The position numbers and the translations under genes were made by a program. Below the pieces are notes generated by a model. That model had not been told where the DNA came from. It searched no databases and saw nothing but the letters and a program-made list of their open reading frames with translations. Positions 25,802 to 33,987 of a stretch of DNA of 64,000 nt are shown piece by piece. The stretch is from Desulfosporosinus nitroreducens (GTDB lineage: Bacteria > Bacillota > Desulfitobacteriia > Desulfitobacteriales > Desulfitobacteriaceae). The stretch covers positions 1 to 64,000 of the forward strand of contig NZ_JAMHFY010000013.1 in assembly GCF_023897015.1 (NCBI RefSeq). The letters are read 5' to 3'. How positions within the stretch are numbered: position 1 is the first letter of the stretch; each line of letters starts with the position of its first letter.

Positions 25802-25860
25802 TTGACTAATGAGCAAATAAGATAGATAATGGTGCTAAGGGAAAATGAAACTAGGTTTTA
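25802..25860 (+). promoter_or_regulatory. Malate-CoA ligase operon promoter and operator
   Basis: TTGACT (25802-25807) and GATAAT (25825-25830) are 17 bp apart. The near-palindrome tgaaactaggtttta (25846-25860) starts 16 bases after the -10, the same placement as the perfect palindrome at the glycolate-oxidase promoter. A leader of about 250 nt follows, with no supported gene in it. Confidence 0.65.
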
Positions 25861-26108
25861 AAGAGTGAAACAATGCCTTAAATCGTTTTCCACTTGTCAA
25901 ATAAATATTACTTACTACGATGTGCTTGGGAAGCAATGTCTTATACGCCCCTCGAATCTTGTGTGAATACTAAGTGGGAAGGAGGGACATTTTCTTTTCA
26001 TTGAATGGGTATTAAAAATTGTCAAGAGGTATGTGTCTAGTTAGAAAAACTAATCTCTTAAAGCGACCTTAATAGTTGCAGAAAATTTCATTATGGAAGT
26101 GATAACGT

Positions 26109-27386
26109 ATGGCAAAATTTCTAGAATTCCAGGGAAAAGAATGGCTTAGAAAATCAGGACTACCGGTACCACAAGGACGTGTAGCCTCGACTCCGGAAGA
26201 AGCCAAAAAGATTGCCGAAGAGATAGGCAAAGCTGTTGCAGTAAAAGGACAGGTACAGGCCGGGGGACGCGGTAAAGCAGGAATTGTAAAATTAGTTAAT
26301 ACTCCTGATGAGGCAGCAGCAGCAGCTGCCGAAATTTTTGCTAAAAACGTCATGGGAGTACCTATCTACCAGGTTCTTGTTGAGGAAAAATTGGATATTA
26401 AAAAAGAGTACTATTGTTCGTTCGTTGTTAATGGCGCAAGAGAAGCTCGTTCCCCTATGCTCATGTTTAGTACGGAGGGTGGAATGGACATTGAAAGCGT
26501 TCCTGAAGAACTCCTTTTTAAAGTCAACATTGATCCAATCAACGGGTTGCAGGTATATGACGCAGTAGATGTGTGTGCTCGAGCTGGAATTCCTGCTCAG
26601 GATATAAGTAAGTTTGCTAGTTTTTTATCTAAGCTTTCCCAAGCTTATAAAAAATTAGATTGCCAAACACTGGAGATTAATCCCTTTATTATGACGGGTA
26701 GCGGTAACTTAGTCTGTGCAGATTGCAAAATGGAAATTGACAACAGTTCCGTGGGACGTCATCCGGAATTTGGGATTTCAATCGCGCGGGATTTGCCTGG
26801 TGCGCCTACTGAGTTAGACCTGATTGGCTGGAGTATTGAAGAAACTGATGCTCGTGGTACAGGCTTCCTTATGAATATGGGCTATGACGAAGTGAGTCCT
26901 GGTTATATCGGCTACCATCCAATTGGTGGCGGTTCAGCAATGATGGGCTTAGATGCTTTGAACCAAGTAGGCCTGAAGCCGGCAAATTATGCTGACACCA
27001 GTGGTAACCCAGTCGGCTCAAAAATTTATCGAGTAGCAAAATGTGTCCTTTCTCAGCCAAATATCGACGGTTATCTGCTTGGCGGGTTCATGATGGCAAA
27101 CCAAGAGCAGTGGCATCATTCCCACGCTATCGTCAAGGTACTCAGGGAGGTTCTCCCTACGCAGAAACCCGGATTGCCTTGTGTGTTGTTACTCTGTGGC
27201 AACAGGGAAGATGAATCTCTGGAAATCCTTAGAGAGGGTCTTGCCGACCTAATGACTCCTGATGGCCCGGGAAAGAGAATCGAAATCTATGGCAAAGAAT
27301 ACGTAACAGATACCAAATTCATTGGACAAAGACTCTTAGCTCTTAGCAAAGAATATAGAGCTGAAAAAGAATCTCAAGGAAAGTAG
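26109..27386 (+). CDS. mtkA: Malate-CoA ligase beta subunit (SucC/MtkA family)
   Basis: This 425-aa protein belongs to the ATP-grasp acyl-CoA ligase beta subunits. The N-terminal ATP-grasp has VAVKGQVQAGGRGKAGIVK (about 43-61); the later ETLEINPF-like segment (QTLEINPFIM) provides Mg ligands; the C-terminal CoA-ligase region follows. Succinyl-CoA synthetase is the alternative reading, but the gene is co-directional with malyl-CoA lyase and malic enzyme, so malate is the more likely acid. Run in reverse it would make ATP from malyl-CoA. At 425 aa it is longer than typical SucC or MtkA (about 390). The alpha subunit follows after one small gene. Confidence 0.8.
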   Translation: MAKFLEFQGKEWLRKSGLPVPQGRVASTPEEAKKIAEEIGKAVAVKGQVQAGGRGKAGIVKLVNTPDEAAAAAAEIFAKNVMGVPIYQVLVEEKLDIKKEYYCSFVVNGAREARSPMLMFSTEGGMDIESVPEELLFKVNIDPINGLQVYDAVDVCARAGIPAQDISKFASFLSKLSQAYKKLDCQTLEINPFIMTGSGNLVCADCKMEIDNSSVGRHPEFGISIARDLPGAPTELDLIGWSIEETDARGTGFLMNMGYDEVSPGYIGYHPIGGGSAMMGLDALNQVGLKPANYADTSGNPVGSKIYRVAKCVLSQPNIDGYLLGGFMMANQEQWHHSHAIVKVLREVLPTQKPGLPCVLLLCGNREDESLEILREGLADLMTPDGPGKRIEIYGKEYVTDTKFIGQRLLALSKEYRAEKESQGK

Positions 27387-27395
27387 GGGAAACCT

Positions 27396-27683
27396 GTGCT
27401 GGAATTCGCAGAAAAAAGCCTGACAGTTAGAATCGATACCAGCAAGTGTGATACATGCGAGACTAAGGCATGTGCCGAGGCGTGCAAAAAGTACGCGAGA
27501 GGTTTGCTTGGGATTGATGACCAAGGTAGAGCTTCGGTTGCACATCGCGATGCAGAAGAAGTTCTGCGTCTTGGAACTGAGTGTTTAGCATGTGAACTCG
27601 CTTGTAAGACCAAAGGTAACAATGCCATAACCATTGAGGTTCCTGTTAAAGGTTTGGATGAGTACCTTAAGAAACGTCAATAG
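27396..27683 (+). CDS. Small Fe-S (ferredoxin-like) protein between ligase subunits
   Basis: The 95-aa product starts at GTG nine bases after the ligase beta stop. It has seven cysteines in two groups: C18-X2-C21-X4-C26-X3-C30 and C63-X2-C66-X3-C70. This resembles a two-cluster ferredoxin, but the spacing differs from the usual CX2CX2CX3C and one ligand is missing. A short C-terminal tail ends GLDEYLKKRQ. Known succinate- or malate-CoA ligases have no such subunit. Its place between the two subunits suggests a role tied to this enzyme or to electron flow from glycolate. Function is unknown. Confidence 0.65.
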   Translation: MLEFAEKSLTVRIDTSKCDTCETKACAEACKKYARGLLGIDDQGRASVAHRDAEEVLRLGTECLACELACKTKGNNAITIEVPVKGLDEYLKKRQ

Positions 27684-27750
27684 GTGCAATAGACTAGGTA
27701 GGTTGTTATTGTATATTAAAACGAAGCAAAATGTTAAATGAGGGATAAAG

Positions 27751-28647
27751 ATGGGCATTTTGATCAATAAGAGTACTAAGGTAATTGTCCAAGGGATTAC
27801 GGGTCGAGAGGGATCTGTACGGACAAAGTACATGAAAGAATATGGTACCAAAGTAATTGGTGGAACTAGTCCGGGAAAAGCTGGAGAACAGGTCCACGGC
27901 ATACCGGTTTTTAACACCGTAAAAGAGATTGTCCGCGAGCAAGGTGAAATTGACTTCAGTGTTATCTTTGTACCAGGCAAAATCTTAAAAACAGCTGTTT
28001 ATGAAGCAGTCGATGCTGGCGTTAAGAACATTATTCCATGTGTTGAGGGAACTCCGATCCACGATATCATGCAAATGATAGCGTATGCCAAGTCTAAAGG
28101 ATCAAGGCTCCTAGGACCAGGGTCTATCGGAATTATAACACCAGGTGAGGCTGTCGTAGGTTGGCTTGGCGGTAACAAAGAATGGGCCAACAAATTCTTC
28201 CAAAAAGGGAATATTGGAGTTTTCTCTCGCAGTGGCGGCCAGTCAGGAACAATTCCTTGGTTGCTGAGAGAAGGCGGATTTGGAGTAAGTACCGTAATTC
28301 ATACCGGGACGGAACCAGTCCTGGGAACGTCTATGGCGGATTTACTGCCGTTATTTGAGGCTGATCCAGAGACAAAGGGCGTTGCAGTCTATGCAGAAAT
28401 CGGTGGTACTCAAGAAGAAGAGTGTGCTGAGGTTATCGCAGCTGGTGAATTCACAAAGCCTTTCGTAGTTTACGTAGCAGGTGCATGGGCACCGGCAGGT
28501 ATGCGATTCTCCCATGCATCTAATATTGTAGAGCGTGGACGTGGATCAGCTAAAAGTAAAATGGAAGCTATTACGAAGGCTGGGGGATTTGTTGCTGAAA
28601 CTCCAACGGATATCCCAATTATCTTAAAACAGAAGATTAAGGATTAA
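27751..28647 (+). CDS. mtkB: Malate-CoA ligase alpha subunit (SucD/MtkB family)
   Basis: The 298-aa protein has a CoA-binding Rossmann domain (VIVQGITGREGSVRTKYM near the N-terminus) and the ligase half with IGVFSRSGGQSGT, EIGGTQEEECAEVI and GMRFSHASNI. The His of RFSHAS (about 250) corresponds to the phosphohistidine of SucD. It pairs with the beta subunit at 26109. The start has GAGGGA upstream. Malate rather than succinate is inferred from the neighbouring malyl-CoA lyase. Confidence 0.82.
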   Translation: MGILINKSTKVIVQGITGREGSVRTKYMKEYGTKVIGGTSPGKAGEQVHGIPVFNTVKEIVREQGEIDFSVIFVPGKILKTAVYEAVDAGVKNIIPCVEGTPIHDIMQMIAYAKSKGSRLLGPGSIGIITPGEAVVGWLGGNKEWANKFFQKGNIGVFSRSGGQSGTIPWLLREGGFGVSTVIHTGTEPVLGTSMADLLPLFEADPETKGVAVYAEIGGTQEEECAEVIAAGEFTKPFVVYVAGAWAPAGMRFSHASNIVERGRGSAKSKMEAITKAGGFVAETPTDIPIILKQKIKD

Positions 28648-28724
28648 GGTCTAAAGCATAGTGTAGGTATCCCATGGGTTTTAACCCTGGAAATAAAAAA
28701 ATAAAATTATAGGGGGTAATACTA

Positions 28725-29609
28725 ATGACAATTATGAGATCTGTTATGTATATTCCTGGAAACAATCCTAAAATGGTTGCAAAGGCTCCTGAATTTCCAG
28801 CTGACATCGTTACACTTGACCTAGAGGATTCCGTTCCGCCGGCTGAAAAAGAAGCTGCTCGTCAAATCGTTCGTGAAAACCTCAAATATGCAGGTACTGG
28901 TGGAGCAGAAGTATATGTCCGTATTAATAACTGGGAAACAGAATTAACCAACGATGATCTGGAAGCTATTGTTTATGAAGGTCTCAGTGGAGTAACTCTG
29001 GCTAAAACAGGGTGCGCCGCAGATGTACAGCGCCTTGATTGGAAACTCGAGGAACTCGAGCGTCGTCGCGGCTTAGAAGTAGGGACAGTTAAGATCTCTA
29101 TGTTGCTTGAAACCGCTAAAGGAATTATCAATGCTGCAGAGTGCTGCTTAGCCAGCAAACGGAATGTGAATGCAATTTTCGGAGCAGTTGACTATTGCCG
29201 CGATATGCGTGTTAAACTAACCAATGAAGGTGTTGAACAACAATATGGCCGCGCTCATGTGGCTGTTGCTTGCCGTGCGGCGAGAATTGTGGCAATCGAT
29301 GCTCCTTTCGTTGACTTTAAGAATATTGAAGCCTTTGAAAGAAACGTTGCTGAAGGACGACAAATGGGCTATGAAGGCCGTATGATCATTCACCCAGGAC
29401 AAATCGAACCTTCTAATCGTATGTACTCTCCTGATCCTGCTGATGTTGAGTGGGCTGCTGGTGTCGTGAAAGTCTTCGAAGAAGAAGGTATTGCTAAAGG
29501 CAAAGCATCCGTTTCTTTCAACGGAAAAATGGTAGATACCCCTGTGTACCTTAATGCCCTAGATATTATTGCTGCTCAAGCTGAAATCGACGCAAAAAAC
29601 GCTAAGTAA
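28725..29609 (+). CDS. mcl: Malyl-CoA lyase (HpcH/HpaI, CitE-like)
   Basis: This 294-aa TIM-barrel lyase belongs to the CitE/Mcl family, which cleaves or forms 3-hydroxy-acyl-CoA bonds. RSVMYIPGNNPKM supplies the CoA/phosphate Arg, VTLDLEDSVPPAEK the metal Glu/Asp, and AIFGAVDYCRDM a further metal site. Reaction in context: acetyl-CoA + glyoxylate to malyl-CoA. It could in principle be a citrate lyase beta subunit, but no CitD or CitF is nearby and CitC-type genes are absent. GGGGG precedes the ATG. It follows the ligase alpha gene by 77 bp. Confidence 0.8.
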   Translation: MTIMRSVMYIPGNNPKMVAKAPEFPADIVTLDLEDSVPPAEKEAARQIVRENLKYAGTGGAEVYVRINNWETELTNDDLEAIVYEGLSGVTLAKTGCAADVQRLDWKLEELERRRGLEVGTVKISMLLETAKGIINAAECCLASKRNVNAIFGAVDYCRDMRVKLTNEGVEQQYGRAHVAVACRAARIVAIDAPFVDFKNIEAFERNVAEGRQMGYEGRMIIHPGQIEPSNRMYSPDPADVEWAAGVVKVFEEEGIAKGKASVSFNGKMVDTPVYLNALDIIAAQAEIDAKNAK

Positions 29610-29622
29610 GATAGTTTAATTG

Positions 29623-29668
29623 TTGTTTGGTTGCCTCTTCTACGAGGTGACCAAACAATTTATTTAGG
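29623..29668 (+). terminator. Hairpin between malyl-CoA lyase and malic enzyme
   Basis: A 9-bp stem ttgtttggt/accaaacaa (29623-29631 with 29650-29658), extended by an inner gcctc/gaggt pairing, is followed by TTTATTTAG. It could be a partial terminator that lowers malic-enzyme expression relative to the lyase. Confidence 0.55.
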
Positions 29669-29717
29669 AGTATCTGCTTTTGCGTTAAACTAAAAAGATT
29701 ATGAAAGGAAGATGCAT

Positions 29718-30974
29718 ATGTCACGTATTAAAAATCTTCGTGAAGAAGCCCTGGCTTTTCATGCTGTGAAACCAGGTAAACTCGAAGTAAGAGTAACATG
29801 CCCGGCTCAAGACAGAGATGATTTGACACTTGCTTATTCCCCTGGGGTTGCTGAGCCTGTTAAAGATATTGCAAAAGATATTACAAATCTTGATATTTAT
29901 ACAAACCACGCCAATTTTGTAAGCATAGTCTCCAATGGTACTGCTATTCTTGGATTAGGGGATCTTGGTGCTGCCGCCTCCATGCCTGTTATGGAAGGGA
30001 AAGCACTTCTCTTTAAAACCTTTGGAGATGTCGATGCCTTCCCGATCTGTGTTAATACAAAAGATGTTAACAAAATAATTGAGATTGTTGAATTAACTGC
30101 TCCTACCTTTGGCGGAGTTAATTTAGAAGATATTAAAGCTCCTGAATGCTTCCAAATTGAAGAAGGTCTTAAGTCTCGTGGAATCTTTAAGGGACCTATT
30201 TTCCATGATGACCAACATGGAACTGCAGTCGTAACTTTGGCCGGACTCTACAATGCACTTAAAGTCGTCGGAAAGAAAATCGAAGACGTTAAGGTTGTTG
30301 CGAATGGCGCAGGAGCCGCTGGAATTGCAATCATTAAACTTCTTATGAGTGTTGGTCTGAAAAACGTAATTATGTGTGATACCAAAGGTGCCATTTATCA
30401 AGGACGCACCGTTGGAATGAATCCTTGGAAAGAACAGATCGCTGCAGCAACTAACCCTGATAAGTTTAGCGGTGATCTCGCTGGAGCACTTGTTGGTGCA
30501 GATGTATTTATTGGTGTTTCGGCAGAAAATGTTCTTAACGAAGAAATGATCAAATCTATGGCGAAGGATCCTATTGTTTTCTGTCAAGCAAACCCAATTC
30601 CAGAAATATGGCCGATTGAAAGAGCAATAGAAGCTGGTGCTGCAGTCATTTCTACTGGCCGCTCAGATGTTATTAATCAAATTAATAACGTTCTAGCTTT
30701 CCCTGGCATGTTCCGAGGCGCTATCGATGTTAGAGCTACTGACATTAATGACGCTATGAAGATTGCCGCTGCAAAAGCAATCGCTGATTGTGTCTCTGCA
30801 GAAGAACTCAATGCTAGCTTTATTATGCCAAGCACTTTGAATCCGGAAGTAGCCCCTGCTGTTGCTGCTGCTACAGCTAAAGCTGCTATCGAAAGTGGAA
30901 TTGCTAGAAATCCTATTGATCCTGCCGTGGTAGCAGAAAACCTCAAGAAGAGATTAGCTAACCAATATAAATAG
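29718..30974 (+). CDS. NAD(P)-dependent malic enzyme
   Basis: The 418-aa protein is the short, bacterial malic enzyme that lacks a phosphotransacetylase domain. It carries LAYSPGVAEPV, NGTAILGLGDLG, the metal region FHDDQHGTAVV and a Rossmann segment VVANGAGAAGIAI. It would decarboxylate malate to pyruvate plus CO2, making reducing power. The ATG at 29718 is six bases from GGAAG; a second ATG two codons earlier is possible. The segment QANPIPEIWP differs slightly from the common ANPVPEI-P. It ends the glyoxylate route in this region; pyruvate:ferredoxin oxidoreductase is not in the window. Confidence 0.9.
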   Translation: MSRIKNLREEALAFHAVKPGKLEVRVTCPAQDRDDLTLAYSPGVAEPVKDIAKDITNLDIYTNHANFVSIVSNGTAILGLGDLGAAASMPVMEGKALLFKTFGDVDAFPICVNTKDVNKIIEIVELTAPTFGGVNLEDIKAPECFQIEEGLKSRGIFKGPIFHDDQHGTAVVTLAGLYNALKVVGKKIEDVKVVANGAGAAGIAIIKLLMSVGLKNVIMCDTKGAIYQGRTVGMNPWKEQIAAATNPDKFSGDLAGALVGADVFIGVSAENVLNEEMIKSMAKDPIVFCQANPIPEIWPIERAIEAGAAVISTGRSDVINQINNVLAFPGMFRGAIDVRATDINDAMKIAAAKAIADCVSAEELNASFIMPSTLNPEVAPAVAAATAKAAIESGIARNPIDPAVVAENLKKRLANQYK

Positions 30975-30987
30975 TATTGCACTTACT

Positions 30988-31020
30988 AAAAGGGGCCTTT
31001 GAAATGGCCCCTTTTTTCTT
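30988..31020 (+). terminator. Intrinsic terminator after malic enzyme
   Basis: The stem aaaaggggcc/ggcccctttt with an 8-base loop leads into TTTTTT. A second, shorter hairpin (ccccaat/attgggg, 31120-31146) follows in the gap before the next gene. Confidence 0.85.
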
Positions 31021-31219
31021 TTGAATTTTTATAGGTTCCTCTGAACGGTTGGGTATATTAAATTAGGCGGTGTAACTCATAATTGTTAAGATCGTTTGTA
31101 AGCAAAAGAGGTTTGACCCCCCCAATGTTAACTGGTAATATTGGGGTTATTATTATATAGTTTGAGACTGGCATCGTTGGTTAGAATATAAGAATTATAA
31201 AGGTAAAGGGGTAACAAGT

Positions 31220-32131
31220 ATGCAAATACCAAGTGGTAAAATAAAACGTAATATGGAAAAGGATAATCATACTTATCTGGAGGTAACTGAGCCAGCTGAA
31301 CTAATGAAGTTTTTAATGGTTAAACTTCCTGCTAAAAGTCGGAAGGATATTAAATCTCTATTAGCCCATCGTCAGATTTCCGTTGACGCTGAGATTATCA
31401 CACAATTTAATCATCCTCTTGCAGAAGGGCAACAGGTCGTTGTAAATTGGGAAAAGGTCTTAATAGAAGAGCAACCTCAAGGTCTAACTATTGTATTTGA
31501 AGATCCTTATATAATGATTATCGAAAAACAAGCGGGGTTGCTCTCGATTGCGACTGCTACAGAAAAGGAGCAAACTGCCTACAGTATTCTAAGTGATCAT
31601 GTGAAAAAAAGGGACTCTAAAAACAAGGTATTTGTATTGCATCGGCTTGACAGAGAAACCTCAGGCGTGATGATGTTTGCAAAAAGTGAAAAAGTGCAGC
31701 AACTACTGCAAAAAGCATGGAAGGAAGCTGTCTTAGAGCGTACCTATGTCGTTGTCGTAGAGGGGATGGTAACAAAAGAGGAAGGAACGATTACTTCTTG
31801 GCTGACAGAGAGTAAGGCGTTTATTATGTACTCTAGCCGGACCCCTAATGATGGTCAGAAAGCGATAACCCACTATAGAGTTCTTAAGAAAAATAAGCAT
31901 TATTCTTTGTTGGAAGTAAAATTAGAAACAGGCCGGAAGAACCAAATTCGTGTCCATATGAAAGATATTGGACACAGTGTGATCGGAGATAAGAAGTATG
32001 GTGCGACTAAGCACCCTATTGGTCGGATCGGACTTCATGCTCGAGTATTGGCCTTCAAACATCCAATTACTGGCGAAGTAGTTCGTTATGAAACGGATAT
32101 TCCGAAGGAGTTTTTAAATTTATTTAAATGA
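31220..32131 (+). CDS. RluA-family pseudouridine synthase
   Basis: The 303-aa protein isomerises uridine to pseudouridine in RNA. It has an N-terminal S4-like RNA-binding region (about 25-80), then LHRLDRETSGVMMFAKS with the catalytic Asp (about 145), ERTYVVVVEG and a C-terminal KNQIRVHMKDIGHSVIGD motif. GGGG lies nine bases before the ATG. It stands apart from the glycolate genes, after their terminator. The exact target uridine (RluD-, RluC- or YtzG-like) cannot be told. Confidence 0.88.
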   Translation: MQIPSGKIKRNMEKDNHTYLEVTEPAELMKFLMVKLPAKSRKDIKSLLAHRQISVDAEIITQFNHPLAEGQQVVVNWEKVLIEEQPQGLTIVFEDPYIMIIEKQAGLLSIATATEKEQTAYSILSDHVKKRDSKNKVFVLHRLDRETSGVMMFAKSEKVQQLLQKAWKEAVLERTYVVVVEGMVTKEEGTITSWLTESKAFIMYSSRTPNDGQKAITHYRVLKKNKHYSLLEVKLETGRKNQIRVHMKDIGHSVIGDKKYGATKHPIGRIGLHARVLAFKHPITGEVVRYETDIPKEFLNLFK

Positions 32132-32165
32132 TAGCATATACAAAGTCAGTGGTGGAGGAGTTATA

Positions 32166-32987
32166 TTGAAGAATCAAGAGATAGATCATTATCTTCTAGG
32201 TATCTTTTCATGGTTCGGTTATGTACTCCCTTTTCAAGAAAGGATTCGTTTGATCAAAGAAGCTGGATTTGCATCGACTTCTATCTGGTGGGAAGATGAA
32301 GATACACCATGGCCGATGAAGAAGGAGAGTATGCCCCAGTTAGTTAGGGATATGGGAATATTTGTAGAGAATATTCATGTTCCTTTTAATGAATCGGGTG
32401 CGTTATGGTCAGAGCAGAAGTCCGTGAGAACTAATATCATTAAGAGTCATCTTAACTGGCTTAATGCATGCGCTGACCACCAAATCCCAATCATGGTTAT
32501 GCACTTGACAGAACAAGGAAACCATCCGGCTCCCAATAGATCTGGCTTAGAAAGCATGTTAGAACTAGTGAAAGTTGCCGAGGGGCTCGGAGTAAAAATT
32601 GCTATAGAGAACACTCTAAGGAGTGATAATGTTCCTTATATCCTAGAAAGAATTGATTCCAAATATTTAGGCTTTTGCTATGACAGCTCTCATTATAATT
32701 TAACAGATAAACTGGATTATCATTTATTGGATAAATATGGAGGGAGACTGATGTCGACTCATCTGTCAGATAATGACGGGCTAAAAGACCGTCATTGGCT
32801 CCCCGGTCAAGGCATTATTGACTGGACTAAAGTAGCCAATCACTTTCCAACCAGTTATCGTGGGTGTTTGACCTTAGAAGCTTATGCAACGAAGGAAGAA
32901 CGTGAAGATTCACCGCAGAACTTTCTTGAGAAGGCTTATCAGAGAGCGGTAAAGATTCGTGACATAATAACAGAGGAAGCTAAATGA
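32166..32987 (+). CDS. Sugar phosphate isomerase/epimerase-like TIM-barrel protein
   Basis: The 273-aa product belongs to the xylose-isomerase-like / AP-endonuclease-2 TIM-barrel superfamily. Metal-site patterns are visible: ENIHVPFNE, IAIENTLR, GFCYDSSHYN, STHLSDNDG and LTLEAYA. It likely binds a divalent metal and acts on a small sugar or hydroxy-keto acid. Start is TTG, after GGAGG with about seven bases between. It follows the RluA gene by 34 bp and may share its transcript. The substrate is not known. Confidence 0.75.
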   Translation: MKNQEIDHYLLGIFSWFGYVLPFQERIRLIKEAGFASTSIWWEDEDTPWPMKKESMPQLVRDMGIFVENIHVPFNESGALWSEQKSVRTNIIKSHLNWLNACADHQIPIMVMHLTEQGNHPAPNRSGLESMLELVKVAEGLGVKIAIENTLRSDNVPYILERIDSKYLGFCYDSSHYNLTDKLDYHLLDKYGGRLMSTHLSDNDGLKDRHWLPGQGIIDWTKVANHFPTSYRGCLTLEAYATKEEREDSPQNFLEKAYQRAVKIRDIITEEAK

Positions 32988-33111
32988 CAGCTATCAAAAT
33001 ACTGGATATTAATCTGACTATATATAAAAAAGAGATACTTCTGACTGCCTGAAAATAACTCATTTCCTTCTTTGATGATGCCTAGCGGCATGGGGGCCAG
33101 TTCAAGAAAAA

Positions 33112-33129
33112 ACCGGGTTCACACCCGGT
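33112..33129 (-). terminator. Terminator overlapping the end of a small minus-strand gene
   Basis: The stem accgggt/acccggt (33112-33118 with 33123-33129) is followed on the minus strand by TTTTTTC. The stop codon of the small gene at 33119-33229 lies in the loop. Confidence 0.75.
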
Positions 33130-33229
33130 CTTTTGATACGTCTTTCCCGATTTTATCAGAGTCATGAGGAAGGGGAATTTTCTCGGTGTTATCAGGTTTG
33201 CGTGACTTATTATTCGTTTTCTTTGCCAT
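33119..33229 (-). CDS. Small basic hypothetical protein (36 aa)
   Basis: ATG with AAAGGAGGG eleven bases upstream starts a 36-aa product beginning MAKKTNNKSRKPDN, then a Pro/Asp/Lys-rich remainder ending KDVSKDRV. It is highly charged, with no Cys and no hydrophobic core. The transcript would end at a terminator whose loop holds the stop codon. Composition recalls minor acid-soluble spore proteins, but no family can be named. The rest of 32988-33375 holds no other supported gene. Confidence 0.55.
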   Translation of the reverse strand: MAKKTNNKSRKPDNTEKIPLPHDSDKIGKDVSKDRV

Positions 33230-33375
33230 TACTGATTTTACCCTCCTTTAAAAGTTTCACAGGTAGAATCCCCTGATTAATGAATAACATGCATATGCCT
33301 TAAAAATGTGCTGAGTTGAAATGGAGTTGAGTCGAAATATCTAATAGATTAGAGCGTGAAAAAGCGACCGCGCAG

Positions 33376-33648
33376 ATGATGATTAAGCTATATTGTAAAG
33401 GTCATCACCACTCTGCAGACAGTGAATTATGTTATGAATGCCAAGAATTGTTAGAGTATGCCACGACCCGCCTCAACCATTGCAAATTTGGAGAAAGCAA
33501 ACCAACGTGTGCAAAATGTACAGTGCATTGTTATAAATCAGAAATGCGTAAAAAGATTCAAGAGACTATGCGGTATTCAGGACCTAAGGTGATTTATAAT
33601 CATCCAATCGCAGCAATAAGGCATTTGTTGGACGGATTAAGAAAGTAA
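33376..33648 (+). CDS. YgbA-like (nitrous-oxide-stimulated promoter family) protein
   Basis: The 90-aa product from the first ATG has the family pattern: YCKGHH, CYECQELLEYATTRLNHCKFG, CAKCTVHCYKSEMR, and MRYSGPKVIYNHPIAAIRHL. Five or more conserved cysteines suggest a metal or cluster site. YgbA is linked to nitrosative stress and [Fe-S] regulation in enterobacteria. In-frame codons upstream (33346-33375, reading RLEREKATAQ) match the usual family N-terminus, but no standard start codon precedes them before the stop at 33328-33330, so the N-terminus may be shortened or start unconventionally. Confidence 0.75.
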   Translation: MMIKLYCKGHHHSADSELCYECQELLEYATTRLNHCKFGESKPTCAKCTVHCYKSEMRKKIQETMRYSGPKVIYNHPIAAIRHLLDGLRK

Positions 33649-33723
33649 TCATTAAAATAGTAATTGATTATTTCTAAATTGAGAATTGAAAACTGAGAAC
33701 CATTAGAAGAAGGAGCAAGTACG

Positions 33724-33987
33724 ATGGGAATCAAAGAATATTCTCTGGAAATGAGAGGAATGCCACACTGTGATTTGGAAGAGTATTTTCTCTCCATCGG
33801 AGGAAAGTGGGATGGAAAGGGAACATATTTCGCCCCAAACTGGGAAGTTAACTTAAGTGATACATGGTCCTGTACCCTGGGGTCGATTCAAATCCCAGCC
33901 ACACAAGTAATCTTTCGGGTTGACGAAGAGGATTGGCCGGAAATTATAAGGGCCTTTCGCTTACGATTCCTTTCAGCAGGGGGATAA
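33724..33987 (+). CDS. Hypothetical protein (87 aa)
   Basis: AAGGAG ten bases before the ATG supports this start. The 87-aa product begins MGIKEYSLEMRGMPHCDLEE and is rich in Trp and acidic residues, with SIGGKWDGKGTYFAPNWEV and DEEDWPEIIRAFRLRFL. No membrane segment or known domain is recognised. It lies between the YgbA-like gene and rubrerythrin, so an oxidative or nitrosative stress link is possible by neighbourhood only. Confidence 0.6.
   Translation: MGIKEYSLEMRGMPHCDLEEYFLSIGGKWDGKGTYFAPNWEVNLSDTWSCTLGSIQIPATQVIFRVDEEDWPEIIRAFRLRFLSAGG

Noticed and set aside
26109-28647. Reading the ligase pair as succinyl-CoA synthetase of the TCA cycle
   Set aside because: Possible by family, but malyl-CoA lyase and malic enzyme follow and glycolate oxidase precedes, so malate is the better fit.
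28725-29609. Citrate lyase beta subunit
   Set aside because: No alpha (citF) or acyl-carrier (citD) gene is present, and the context is glyoxylate metabolism.
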